Of a DNA stretch of 64,000 bases, positions 10,577 through 19,012 are shown piece after piece; position 1 is the first letter of the stretch; every line of letters begins with the position of its first letter. The notes beneath the pieces were generated by a model, which saw only the letters and a program-made list of their open reading frames with translations, did not search any database and was not told the DNA's origin. The stretch covers positions 1-64,000 of the forward strand of contig JANXTS010000033.1 in NCBI GenBank assembly GCA_025352265.1. Direction: 5' to 3'. Origin of the DNA: Variovorax sp. Its GTDB lineage: Bacteria; Pseudomonadota; Gammaproteobacteria; Burkholderiales; Burkholderiaceae_C. The position numbers and the translations under genes are program-made.

Positions 10577-11275
10577 ATGCGCATCCTCCTGGTTGAAGAC
10601 GAACTCGACATGGCCTCGTGGCTGGTCCGCGCGTTGACGCAAAGCGGCTTCGTGCCCGATCACGCACCCGACGCTCGCACCGCAGAGGCCTTCATGGCCG
10701 GCACCGAGTACGACGTCATCGTGCTCGACCTGCAACTACCCGACAAGCACGGCATGAGCGTGCTGGCCGACATGCGAGATGCAGACAACCGCACGCCGGT
10801 GTTGATCCTGACTGCGCAAGGCGCGCTGCAAGACCGCGTGCGCGGCCTCAACCTCGGCGCCGACGACTTCTTGACCAAGCCGTTCGAAGTGGCAGAACTG
10901 GAGGCGCGACTCACTGCGCTGGTACGGCGCAGCCGGGGACGGCAACACCCGCGCATGCAGTGCGCTTCGCTGTCTTACGACGGCGAGAGCCATGCGTTCT
11001 CCCTGCGCGGCACTTTGCTGCCGCTGACGCCGCGCGAACAGGCCGCACTCACCGCCCTGCTGATGCGCAGCGGCGCGCCAGTGAGCAAGTCGAGCCTGTT
11101 CGGCAAGGTATTCACCAACGACAGCACTGCCGGTCCCGACGCGATCGAAGTCGTGCTGCACCGGTTGCGGCGCAAGCTCGAAGGCAGCGACGTTCGCATC
11201 GTCACTGTGCGCGGGCTGGGTTACATGCTTGAAAGCATCAGCGATGCCGCGGTCGATGTCTCAACAGAACACTGA
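10577..11275 (+). CDS. OmpR-family response regulator, TctD-like
   Basis: A 232-residue regulator starting MRILLVEDELDMA at the ATG at 10577; an upstream in-frame start adds 15 unconserved residues. The receiver domain has the E/D acidic pair, the phospho-acceptor D51 (VIVLDLQLPD), T79-type LILTAQGA and the lysine in FLTKPFE. A winged-helix DNA-binding domain follows (LTPREQAALTALL, then VLHRLRRKLEG and VRGLGYML). It overlaps the sensor-kinase gene by 20 bases and is clearly its partner. The TctD assignment rests on the kinase type and the adjacent tctA-like remnant. Confidence 0.9.
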   Translation: MRILLVEDELDMASWLVRALTQSGFVPDHAPDARTAEAFMAGTEYDVIVLDLQLPDKHGMSVLADMRDADNRTPVLILTAQGALQDRVRGLNLGADDFLTKPFEVAELEARLTALVRRSRGRQHPRMQCASLSYDGESHAFSLRGTLLPLTPREQAALTALLMRSGAPVSKSSLFGKVFTNDSTAGPDAIEVVLHRLRRKLEGSDVRIVTVRGLGYMLESISDAAVDVSTEH

Positions 11276-12800
11276 GCCGCGGCGCTTCGGCATTCGTGCG
11301 CGGCTGCTGGCACTGCTGCTACCCGGCCTCGTGGCGCTGCTCGCGCTCGACAGCTGGAACGACTATCGCGCCCTGTCGGAAACCGTCGCCAACGCTTACG
11401 ACCAGAGCCTGCTCGAACCGGTTAAAGCACTCGGCAACAGCATCGTCGTCCGGCCCGATGGCAAGGTTCAGGTACACGAAGCATTTTCTGTCGAAGCGAT
11501 GTTCGCGGCGACCAGCGCGCGCTACAAGCACCTGCATGTCGGCATCACGCGCGTGGGCACCGACGGGCCCGAAACAACGCTGATGGGCGTGCCCGACCTA
11601 CCCCCGCCGCCGGTCGCGCCACCCGATCTGAGCGCGGGCAAGCCGGTGTTCTACGACGCCTGGTACCAGGGGCGGCCGGTGCGTATCGCTGCGCTGCGGC
11701 AGACCGTCTACGACACCCATGACACCCTCCCGAGCCGCGACGGTGCCGCTTGGCAGGTGCTGATCCAGGCCGCCGAAAGCACCGGTCCGCGCACGCGTGC
11801 GGTCAACGAATCGCTGCAACAGGAAGTGTGGCGCGATGCCCGGATGCTGCTGGTCGTCACGCTGCTCGTCTGGCTAGGTGTCGCATGGACGCTGCGCCCG
11901 CTCGAACGGCTGCGAGCCTCACTGCGCGAGCGTCAACCCGACGACCTGAAACCGCTCGACTCGACCGGCATACCGCAGGAGGTGATGCCACTGGTCGACG
12001 CCGTCAATCACCACATTGAAAGTCATCGCGCGATGGTGGCCGAGCATTCGCAGTTTCTCGCAGACGCATCGCATCAACTGCGCACGCCGCTGGCGATTCT
12101 GTCGATCCAGGCGGGCTATGCCGTACGCGAAACCGACCCCGACCGCATGCGCGAATCACTGCGCGCCATCGTGACGCAACTGGCGCGAACACGTCGACTC
12201 AGCGAGCAGCTGCTGGCGTTGGCGCACGCGACGCACCAGAACAACGCGGGTGGTGCGCCGGCGCTGGTCGACCTCAACGCCGTAGCGCGCGCAGTGGTGC
12301 TCCAGTATCTGCCGCTCGCGCGAGAAAACGATCAAGACCTGGGCTGGATCGATGCCCGTGGAGACATCCCTTTCGAGCCCACCACTGAACCCATGCGGCC
12401 GGTGCTTCCCGTGCATGCGAACGAGGCCGAGTTGCACGAAGTGCTGTCGAACCTGGTGCATAACGCCATCAAGTACACACCACGCGGCGGCAGCATCACC
12501 GTGTCGGTACGGCGTGATGCGCGCTATGCGCTGGCCGAGGTGTGCGACAGCGGACCGGGCATCAGCGCCGATCGCCGTGTCAGCGTGTTCCAGCGCTTTC
12601 AGCGGGACGCATCGAGCGAGGCGCGTGCCATGCAAGGCGCAGGCCTTGGGCTCACCATCGCACGCAGCTATGCGCGCCGCAATCAGGGCGACATCGAACT
12701 GGCCGATGCGGGAAGTGCAGACGGCGCTAACGGGCCGGCCAGCACGGCGGGCGCAGGGCTGCGCGCGACCCTTCGCTTACCCTTGGCAAGCGTTAAGTGA
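11256..12800 (+). CDS. Sensor histidine kinase, TctE-like (2CSK_N sensor domain)
   Basis: A 514-residue membrane kinase from the ATG at 11256, which lies inside the end of the regulator gene. An N-terminal helix (LLALLLPGLVALLALDSW) leads into a periplasmic segment (DYRALSETVANAYDQSLLEPVKAL) typical of the 2CSK_N domain of TctE-type tricarboxylate sensors. A second helix is followed by a HAMP-like linker. The phospho-acceptor is H273 in SHQLRTPLA. The ATPase domain has NLVHNAIKYTP, CDSGPGIS and GAGLGLTIA. Kinases of this class usually control tricarboxylate (TctCBA) uptake, and a possible tctA stump follows. Confidence 0.9.
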   Translation: MSQQNTEPRRFGIRARLLALLLPGLVALLALDSWNDYRALSETVANAYDQSLLEPVKALGNSIVVRPDGKVQVHEAFSVEAMFAATSARYKHLHVGITRVGTDGPETTLMGVPDLPPPPVAPPDLSAGKPVFYDAWYQGRPVRIAALRQTVYDTHDTLPSRDGAAWQVLIQAAESTGPRTRAVNESLQQEVWRDARMLLVVTLLVWLGVAWTLRPLERLRASLRERQPDDLKPLDSTGIPQEVMPLVDAVNHHIESHRAMVAEHSQFLADASHQLRTPLAILSIQAGYAVRETDPDRMRESLRAIVTQLARTRRLSEQLLALAHATHQNNAGGAPALVDLNAVARAVVLQYLPLARENDQDLGWIDARGDIPFEPTTEPMRPVLPVHANEAELHEVLSNLVHNAIKYTPRGGSITVSVRRDARYALAEVCDSGPGISADRRVSVFQRFQRDASSEARAMQGAGLGLTIARSYARRNQGDIELADAGSADGANGPASTAGAGLRATLRLPLASVK

Positions 12801-12856
12801 TTACACGTATTTTGGGCATCGACAACGCGCCGTCGACACGAGCGAAAGGCGTTTGA

Positions 12857-13078
12857 AAGGCTGTATTTCTAGACTACCGCTGTGCGTTGCTGCGCTCCCG
12901 GGGTGACATGACGGTTTTCGTGACACGACCCATCAGCGGCACCTTCATCGGTCTGTGCGTGCTGCTACTAGCCGGTGTGATCTTCTCGGCATGGCGTGGC
13001 CGCCATGGCGAGACACCGTTGCCGGGCCTCGACCTGCCCAAGCCACCGATCGACGCCACCCCGGCGGTCAACGAGTAA
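12857..13078 (+). pseudogene. Probable C-terminal remnant of a TctA permease
   Basis: The stretch after the in-frame TGA at 12854-12856 reads ALLRSRGDMTVFVTRPISG, then one hydrophobic helix and a polar tail to the TAA at 13076. As I remember the family, TctA tricarboxylate permeases end with this pattern (SRGD..VF..RPIS followed by a last membrane helix). Only about 70 of roughly 500 codons remain, and nothing upstream to 12801 looks like TctA. Translation could still begin at TTG 12887 or ATG 12908 and give a 56-63 residue single-span membrane protein, so a small live gene is the alternative. The TctDE-like regulators directly upstream favour a decayed transporter locus. Confidence 0.55.
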
Positions 13079-13083
13079 ACAGA

Positions 13084-14004
13084 TCAGACGGGCGTGCTTT
13101 TCACGTCCGGCTCCTGAACCCCAAACGGGTGCCCCGGCAGCGGGATGAATTCCGTCTCGCCTGGCACATGGCCCATGCGCTGGGCGGCCCAGTCGGCGCC
13201 GGCCTGCAGGATTCGCTCGCGACGGCTCGAAACGAAGTTCCAGGTGATGTAGCGGGGCCCGTCGAGCGGTTCGCCGCCGATCACTACGAGTTGCACGGCG
13301 GCCGACGCGTGCAACGTGGCTCCCGCACCTTCCTGAAGAAACGCCATCGTGTGCGCCGGCACAGCGGTGCCGTCGACCGACATATCGCCATCGACCGCGT
13401 ACACCGCGAGCTCAGGTGCCAGCGCTGGCAGCACGAAGTTCGCGCCGGCCTTCAGTTGCACGTCGAGATAGATGGTGGGTGCAAACGTCTTCACAGGCGA
13501 CGTCTCGCCGAACGCGCTGCCGATAAGCACACGCACCTTGGCGCCCTGCTCTTCGCACGACGGAATGTCCGCAGCGGCCGTGTGCGCGAAGTTGGGTTCG
13601 GCCTCTTCATGCGCGAAAGGTAAGGCGGCCCAAAGCTGCAAGCCGTGGTTCACGTAGGTGTCGGACTTGAGTCGATCCGGCTTGCGCTCGGAGTGGACGA
13701 TGCCGCGGCCCGACGTCATGCAGTTGATGGCACCGGGGCGGATTTCCTGCGTGTTGCCGAGGCTGTCGCGATGCATCAACGCGCCCTCGAAAAGATAGGT
13801 GACCGTGGCCAGGCCGATATGCGGATGAGGCCGCACATCGTGCTCGCTGCCCGGTGTTTCAATGGCGGGGCCGAAGTGATCGAAGAACACGAATGACCCG
13901 ACCGATCGGCGCTTGGCCGAAGGCAGGAGGCGGCGGACTTTAAAGCCGCCGCCGAGGTCTTTGTCGGTCGGTGTCAGCAGTTGGGGTGCAGTCATGGCCG
14001 ACAT
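13084..14004 (-). CDS. Pirin family protein
   Basis: A 306-residue bicupin of the pirin family. The metal-site motifs RPHPHIGLATVTY and HSERKP and the phrase TSGRGIVHSE are characteristic. A C-terminal pirin domain begins around VKTFAPTIYLDVQLKAG. Bacterial pirins are metal-binding cupins, some with quercetin 2,3-dioxygenase activity and others regulatory; the role here cannot be told. It is the last gene of a minus-strand run (pirin, DoxX, flavodoxin, pirin), 6 bases after the flavodoxin gene. Confidence 0.9.
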   Translation of the reverse strand: MSAMTAPQLLTPTDKDLGGGFKVRRLLPSAKRRSVGSFVFFDHFGPAIETPGSEHDVRPHPHIGLATVTYLFEGALMHRDSLGNTQEIRPGAINCMTSGRGIVHSERKPDRLKSDTYVNHGLQLWAALPFAHEEAEPNFAHTAAADIPSCEEQGAKVRVLIGSAFGETSPVKTFAPTIYLDVQLKAGANFVLPALAPELAVYAVDGDMSVDGTAVPAHTMAFLQEGAGATLHASAAVQLVVIGGEPLDGPRYITWNFVSSRRERILQAGADWAAQRMGHVPGETEFIPLPGHPFGVQEPDVKSTPV

Positions 14005-14010
14005 GTTTCA

Positions 14011-14574
14011 TCAGGCTTTTGCAGAAGCCCAGCGTGCGCTGGCCTTGGCCACGCGCTCGCCGAACAGGCGTGCGGTGTCGAGGTCACCCTGCTGCATTTC
14101 GGCCGGCGACGCATCCGAAGGCGACTGCGCCATGGCGCCGCTGTACGAACCGACGTAGTTGACATCGTTGCGTTGCGCCGCCTTGCTGTTGCTCGGCATG
14201 ATGGCCGTGCCGACCCAGAGACCGCCCTGCTGCATTGCCAGCGTGAAAAGGTAGTGCAGCGTCGACAGCTTGTCGCCGTTCATGGTGGCGCTGTTGGTGA
14301 AGCCGGCGAACAGCTTGTCTTTCCAGGCTTGCGAGAACCATGGCTTGGATGAGGCATCCGCGAACTTCTTGAACTGCCAGCTCACGCTACCCATGTAAGT
14401 CGGCGAGCCCATGACGATGGCATCCGCCGCAGCCAAGATTTCCCAGCCACCTTCAGGCAAATTGCCCTCTGCATCGATTTGCACCAACTCGGCGCCCGCG
14501 CCTTCAGCCACGGCTTGCGCCATGCGCATGGTATGGCCGTAGCCGGAATAAAAAACGACTGCGATTTTGGACAT
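14011..14574 (-). CDS. Flavodoxin-fold NAD(P)H:quinone oxidoreductase (WrbA-like)
   Basis: A 187-residue flavodoxin-like protein. The FMN phosphate loop is YSGYGHT (9-15), followed by ADAIVMGSPTYMGSVSWQFKKF, the second FMN-contacting loop of the WrbA/NAD(P)H-quinone reductase group. It probably does two-electron reduction of quinones and so limits redox cycling. It sits between DoxX and pirin genes in an operon that looks aimed at redox stress. Confidence 0.88.
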   Translation of the reverse strand: MSKIAVVFYSGYGHTMRMAQAVAEGAGAELVQIDAEGNLPEGGWEILAAADAIVMGSPTYMGSVSWQFKKFADASSKPWFSQAWKDKLFAGFTNSATMNGDKLSTLHYLFTLAMQQGGLWVGTAIMPSNSKAAQRNDVNYVGSYSGAMAQSPSDASPAEMQQGDLDTARLFGERVAKASARWASAKA

Positions 14575-14610
14575 GTTTGTTCTTTGGGATATAGACGGAA
14601 GGCTGTGGGT

Positions 14611-15051
14611 TTATCGCTTGTCGATGCTCAAACGGCCGGCACCGAAAGCAGCCAGTGCGAGCAGGCCACCGGCAATGGCGATGTTCTTGTTGAAGTTGAT
14701 GGTCTGCATCATCTTCATCGCGTCAGGTGCGGCCCAGTACTTGTGGAACGCCAGCGCTGCAACAACGGTGAAGACAGCCAGCACGATGGCAACGATGCGG
14801 GTCTTGAAGCCGAGCAGCAGCGCGATGCCGAAGCCCAATTCCACGATGATCGCAACCACCGCAGCCACTTCCGGCAACGGCAGGCTGGCCGATGTGATGT
14901 AGCCGACGGTGCCGGCAAAACCCATCAGCTTGCCGATGCCGGCGGGGATGAAAAGGTACGCAATCAAAATGCGGCCGACAAGCGCCAGGATGTCTTGCAT
15001 CGAGGTGGTGGTAACGCCGGACGACGACATGGGTGCAGTGGTTGAGGCCAT
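14611..15051 (-). CDS. DoxX family membrane protein
   Basis: A 146-residue protein with four predicted membrane segments, including GRILIAYLFIPAGIGKLMGF, VAAVVAIIVELGFGIALLLGF and IVAIVLAVFTVVAALAFH. The first of these and the ELGFGIALLLG helix are typical of DoxX/SURF4-like proteins, small membrane subunits or factors often found with redox enzymes. It lies between the two upstream and downstream redox genes of the same operon. Confidence 0.9.
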   Translation of the reverse strand: MASTTAPMSSSGVTTTSMQDILALVGRILIAYLFIPAGIGKLMGFAGTVGYITSASLPLPEVAAVVAIIVELGFGIALLLGFKTRIVAIVLAVFTVVAALAFHKYWAAPDAMKMMQTINFNKNIAIAGGLLALAAFGAGRLSIDKR

Positions 15052-15102
15052 TGAAATACTCCTTATTTGAAAAAGAACCGAAAGACGGGCAAAAGGAAGA
15101 GG

Positions 15103-15804
15103 TTAGGCGGCGAGGTCGAACACCAGCACTTCGGCATCCTTGCCGGCACCGAGTTCGATCTTCGACTCACCTTCGATCATCGCCGCGTCGCCGGCCGACA
15201 ATTTCTGGCCGTTGACCTCGACTTCACCGCGCACCAGCTGCACATAGCTCTTGCGCTTCGGGTCGAGCGTGAGGCTGGCTTTTTCATCGCCATCGATCAG
15301 CGCTGCAAAGAGACGTGCATCGGCGTTCATGCTGACCGAGCCTTCGGCGCCGTCGAGCGACGCAACCAAGCGAAGCTTGCCGCGCTTTTCAGCGTCCTCG
15401 AACTTCTTCTGCTCGTATCCTGGCGCCACACCGCGCTCTTTGGGCTCGATCCAGATTTGCACAAAGTGAGTGGTCTCATCGGCCATGTGATTGAACTCGC
15501 TGTGCTGCACGCCGTGGCCTGCGCTCATGCGTTGCACATCACCCGGCGGAATGGACTTGACGTTGCCCATGCTGTCTTTGTGAGCGAGTTCGCCCGACAG
15601 CACGTAGCTGATGATTTCCATGTCCTTGTGGCCATGGGTGCCGAAGCCGCCCCCGGCCGCCACGCGGTCTTCGTTGATCACGCGCAAGTTTCCGAAGCCC
15701 ATGTGCGCCGGGTCGTAATAGCCGGCGAACGAGAAGCTGTGAAACGATCGCAGCCATCCATGGTCTGCATAGCCTCGTTCCTGCGATTTCCTGATGGTCA
15801 ACAT
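15103..15804 (-). CDS. Pirin family protein, YhhW-type quercetin 2,3-dioxygenase-like
   Basis: A 233-residue bicupin whose N-terminus MLTIRKSQERG, FHSFSFAGYYDP, GTHGHKDMEIISYVLSG and GHGVQHSEFNH match the YhhW subgroup of pirins. The histidines of HGH and HSE are the expected metal ligands, with the glutamate of DMEI. It is the first gene of the minus-strand operon and faces the LysR gene at 15951 across 146 bases. That space contains a perfect palindrome. Confidence 0.9.
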   Translation of the reverse strand: MLTIRKSQERGYADHGWLRSFHSFSFAGYYDPAHMGFGNLRVINEDRVAAGGGFGTHGHKDMEIISYVLSGELAHKDSMGNVKSIPPGDVQRMSAGHGVQHSEFNHMADETTHFVQIWIEPKERGVAPGYEQKKFEDAEKRGKLRLVASLDGAEGSVSMNADARLFAALIDGDEKASLTLDPKRKSYVQLVRGEVEVNGQKLSAGDAAMIEGESKIELGAGKDAEVLVFDLAA

Positions 15805-15923
15805 TCGAGATACCTCTGCCCCCGTCGAGGGGCCTTGCCAACTGCCGCGCCGGATGCGCAGCGGATAGCAGAGACTTTAGGGCGGGCGGTCCCTTCTGAA
15901 CGCACTCCGATTTGATGGCAACA

Positions 15924-15938
15924 TTCAAATTATTTGAA
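15924..15938. promoter_or_regulatory. Perfect palindrome, likely LysR operator
   Basis: TTCAAAT-T-ATTTGAA is a perfect 7+1+7 palindrome in the divergent region, ending 12 bases before the LysR ATG. It contains T-N11-A spacing as in LysR boxes. It probably serves autorepression and control of the pirin/DoxX operon. Confidence 0.55.
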
Positions 15939-15950
15939 CGATGATCGGCC

Positions 15951-16904
15951 ATGCCAACACCTCGTGATGTCCTGACGCCGGACGCCCTTTCGATGCTCCA
16001 GACCATCGTCAGCAGCGGCAGTTTCGCCGGCGCCGCACGCGCGCTCAATCTGGTGCCGAGTGCGCTCAGCTACCGCGTAAGGCAGATCGAAGATGCGCTC
16101 GACGTGTTGCTGTTCGATCGCAGCGCGCGGCAGGCGCGCCTCACCGAAGCCGGCACCGAGTTGCTGCGCGGAGCGGGCCGAATGCTGGCCGAGATCGATG
16201 CCGTCGCCAACCGCGTGAAGCGGGTCGCCACCGGCTGGGAGCCAATGCTCACGATCGCGATCGACAGCGTGATCCCGCGCGAGCCGATCCTCGACCTCGC
16301 CTGCGCTTTCTATGCGATCGATCCACCCACGCGTCTCAAGCTGCGCGACGAAACGCTGCTCGGCACCATCGAGGCCCTGACCACCGGCGAGGCCGACCTG
16401 GCCATCGGCAGCGTGCTCGATGCAGCCGGCCTGGCATTTACGGCGACCGGTATCCGTAGCCGGCCGATCGGTGAGCTGCACTTCGTCTATGCGGTCGCGC
16501 CGCAGCACCCGCTGGCACGCATCGAAGGCGTGCTGACGGACGAGGTGCTGCGACAGCATCGCGCTGTGGCCGCAGCCGACTCGTCTCGCTCCGGACCGAC
16601 CATGACGGTCAACCTGGTCGGCGGGCAAGACGTACTGACCGTGGGATCGATGGCGGCCAAGTTGGCAGCGCAATTGCATGGACTCGGCGGTGGCTTTTTG
16701 CCCGAGCCGATGGCACGCCCTTACATCGAAGCCGGCCATCTGGTCGAGCGTTCGACCTCGCGTGTGTTGCCAGTGGCGACCATGCACTGCGCCTGGCGTG
16801 TGCCCAGCGCCGGCAAGCCCGGGCGCGCCCTCGAATGGTGGCTCGCGCAATTCGACCATGCAGGAACGCGCAAGGCGCTGCTCGGGTGGCACCGGGGGCG
16901 CTGA
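15951..16904 (+). CDS. LysR-family transcriptional regulator
   Basis: A 317-residue regulator. The winged helix-turn-helix spans about 8-65 (ALSMLQTIVSSGSFAGAARAL, SALSYRVRQIEDALDVLLFDRS), followed by a substrate-binding domain with PREPILDLACAFY. It is divergent from the pirin/DoxX/flavodoxin operon. LysR regulators paired with pirin-type genes (YhaJ-like) are known, so control of that operon is the obvious inference. Inducer unknown. Confidence 0.9.
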   Translation: MPTPRDVLTPDALSMLQTIVSSGSFAGAARALNLVPSALSYRVRQIEDALDVLLFDRSARQARLTEAGTELLRGAGRMLAEIDAVANRVKRVATGWEPMLTIAIDSVIPREPILDLACAFYAIDPPTRLKLRDETLLGTIEALTTGEADLAIGSVLDAAGLAFTATGIRSRPIGELHFVYAVAPQHPLARIEGVLTDEVLRQHRAVAAADSSRSGPTMTVNLVGGQDVLTVGSMAAKLAAQLHGLGGGFLPEPMARPYIEAGHLVERSTSRVLPVATMHCAWRVPSAGKPGRALEWWLAQFDHAGTRKALLGWHRGR

Positions 16905-16964
16905 AAGCCGATGTAGAGTGCAAGCCAACTGTCATTCATCCGTTCAAAAAAAGAGAGACCCGAT

Positions 16965-18086
16965 ATGACCAAAAGCCCTCCTGCCAAGCGTCATCGAAGC
17001 GCTGCGACACCCGCAGCCAGTTCCGCCTCGGCCCAGCTGACCAAGGCGGCGCCAAAGACGGCGCAGCGCCACTACGCCGTCGTCGGCGCCGGCATCGCTG
17101 GCGTGGCGGCTGCACGCACCCTGGTGCAGGCCGGTCACCGCGTCACGGTGTTCGAGCGCGAGTCGCAGGTCGGCGGCCGGATGGCCAGCGACAAGACCCA
17201 GTTCGGCCGCTTCGACACCGGCGCGCAGTACTTCACCGTACGCGACCCACGTTTCGCCGCCGCCATCGAAACCGCGCCCGGCCTGTGCAAACGCTGGAGC
17301 GCCAACGCGGTGCGCGTGCTCGATGCGCATGGGCTCGTGGCCGAAGCCGCTCTGCCCTCGCTGGAGCCGCACTGGGTCGCGCAACCGGGCATGGACGCAT
17401 TGGTCGCGCAATGGGCGGTTCCCCTTGGCAGCAACGTCGTCACGGATACCCACGTCGTGCAGATCGAGCGTGACACCATCGACGGCAAGCGCTGGCAGTT
17501 GCGCACCGCCGGCGTCGACGATTCGGTACATGTGTATTCGGGCTTCGATGCGGTGTTGCTGGCAGTTCCACCTTCGCGCGCACGGCAGTTGCTCGGCGCT
17601 CATTCGCCCACCCTGACGCAGAAGATCGAGAAGGTCCGCATCGCGCCGTGCTGGACCTTGATGATCGCGTTTCCGCAAGCCAACCAGGCCAACATGTCGC
17701 ACCTCGGCCCGCAGTGGAACGCGGCGCGCAGCACGCACCACCGCGTGGCCTGGCTTACGCGCGAATCGTCCAAGCCGGGACGTGAACGTATCGAGCGCTG
17801 GACGCTGCAAGCCAGCGCGCCGTGGTCGCAAGAGCATCTGCGCGACGACAGCGCCCGCATCGAGGCAAAACTGCTTCGCGCGTTCTCCGAGATCACCGGC
17901 ATCCGCGCTGAACCTTCGTTTGCAAAAACGCGCTGCTGGGCCGAAGCGCAGACGCAAGTGCCGGTCGGCAAGTCGCACCTCTGGGATGCGAAAGCCCGCG
18001 TCGGCATCGCCGGTGACTGGTGCATGGGTCATCGGGTCGAAGACGCTTTTCTGTCTGGACTCTCCCTCGCCCTCGCCGCGCTGTGA
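16965..18086 (+). CDS. FAD-dependent amine-oxidase/renalase-like oxidoreductase
   Basis: A 373-residue protein. After a 36-residue basic, Ala/Ser-rich leader comes the dinucleotide-binding motif [15 protein letters not shown] (about 40-54) with the distal [12 protein letters not shown]. These are followed by [15 protein letters not shown], characteristic of the renalase-like branch of FAD oxidoreductases. The C-terminal flavin-binding motif is [20 protein letters not shown]. Substrate unknown. The TGA overlaps the GTG start of gluQ. Confidence 0.85.
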   Translation: MTKSPPAKRHRSAATPAASSASAQLTKAAPKTAQRHYAVVGAGIAGVAAARTLVQAGHRVTVFERESQVGGRMASDKTQFGRFDTGAQYFTVRDPRFAAAIETAPGLCKRWSANAVRVLDAHGLVAEAALPSLEPHWVAQPGMDALVAQWAVPLGSNVVTDTHVVQIERDTIDGKRWQLRTAGVDDSVHVYSGFDAVLLAVPPSRARQLLGAHSPTLTQKIEKVRIAPCWTLMIAFPQANQANMSHLGPQWNAARSTHHRVAWLTRESSKPGRERIERWTLQASAPWSQEHLRDDSARIEAKLLRAFSEITGIRAEPSFAKTRCWAEAQTQVPVGKSHLWDAKARVGIAGDWCMGHRVEDAFLSGLSLALAAL

Positions 18087-19012
18087 CCACATCGGGGTGC
18101 GCTGTCCGCACGGGGCGGTTCGCGCCCTCGCCCACCGGCCCGCTGCACTCGGGTTCGCTGGTCGCCGCGCTGGCAAGCTGGCTCGATGCACGTGCGCAGG
18201 GCGGACGCTGGCTGGTGCGTGTCGAAGACGGGGATACAGAGCGGTGCCTGCCCGGACTGGGCAAGGCAATCCTCGAGCAGTTGGCCGCTTGCGCGCTGGT
18301 GTCCGATGAGCCGCCGGTTTGGCAGACGCAACGTTTACCTGCCTACGGAGTCGCGTTCGATCGCCTCGTTGCCGCCGGTCTCGCTTACCCCTGCGGCTGC
18401 TCACGCGCCGAGATCGATGCCGCATTGGCGCAGCAGGGCGCATCGCACACGCGCCACGGCGAGCGCGTATATCCGGGCACCTGTCGCGACGGACTGCGTG
18501 GCAAAACAGCGCGCGCATGGCGCTTTGCCACGGCCCGCTTCGAAGAAGCGCAGGGCACCGGCGGCACCGCATGGACCGACCGCCGGCTCGGCCCGCAATG
18601 GCAAGACGTTTCGCATGACGTCGGTGACTTCGTGCTGCGCCGCGCGGACGGGCCGTGGGCCTATCAACTGCGCGTGGTGGTCGACGATGCCGAACAGCAC
18701 ATCACCGACGTCGTGCGCGGCGAAGACCTGACCGACAACACCGCGCGCCAGGTATTGCTGCAACTCGCACTCGGCCTGCCGACGCCGCGCTATCTGCACA
18801 CGCCGCTGGTGCTGGGTGACGATGGAGAGAAATTGTCGAAGCAACGCGGCGCGGCGTCGTTCGATACCAGCACGCCGCAAGCTGCACTGGCCGAACTCGA
18901 CAAGGCGGCAGGAGTGCTCGGCCTGCCACAAGCAAAACACGCAACCTCGCCGGCCGATGCGCTCACAACCTGGATTCCCCAGTGGACCGCTCTCTACAAT
19001 CCGCCGCCGTGA
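18083..19012 (+). CDS. gluQ: Glutamyl-queuosine tRNA(Asp) synthetase
   Basis: A truncated glutamyl-tRNA synthetase paralogue that attaches glutamate to queuosine-34 of tRNA(Asp). I take the GTG at 18083, which overlaps the preceding stop (GTGA), giving 309 residues. The class I signature is [12 protein letters not shown] (HIGH-like) and the second is EKLSKQ (KMSKS-like). A zinc-type cysteine pair occurs in YPCGCSR. There is no anticodon-binding domain, as expected for GluQ. An upstream in-frame ATG lies inside the oxidoreductase gene and is less likely. Confidence 0.93.
   Translation: MTTSGCAVRTGRFAPSPTGPLHSGSLVAALASWLDARAQGGRWLVRVEDGDTERCLPGLGKAILEQLAACALVSDEPPVWQTQRLPAYGVAFDRLVAAGLAYPCGCSRAEIDAALAQQGASHTRHGERVYPGTCRDGLRGKTARAWRFATARFEEAQGTGGTAWTDRRLGPQWQDVSHDVGDFVLRRADGPWAYQLRVVVDDAEQHITDVVRGEDLTDNTARQVLLQLALGLPTPRYLHTPLVLGDDGEKLSKQRGAASFDTSTPQAALAELDKAAGVLGLPQAKHATSPADALTTWIPQWTALYNPPP

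Noticed and set aside
16944-18572. 542-codon minus-strand frame over the FAD oxidoreductase and gluQ
   Set aside because: Antisense shadow; both plus-strand genes have family motifs and coupled start/stop junctions.
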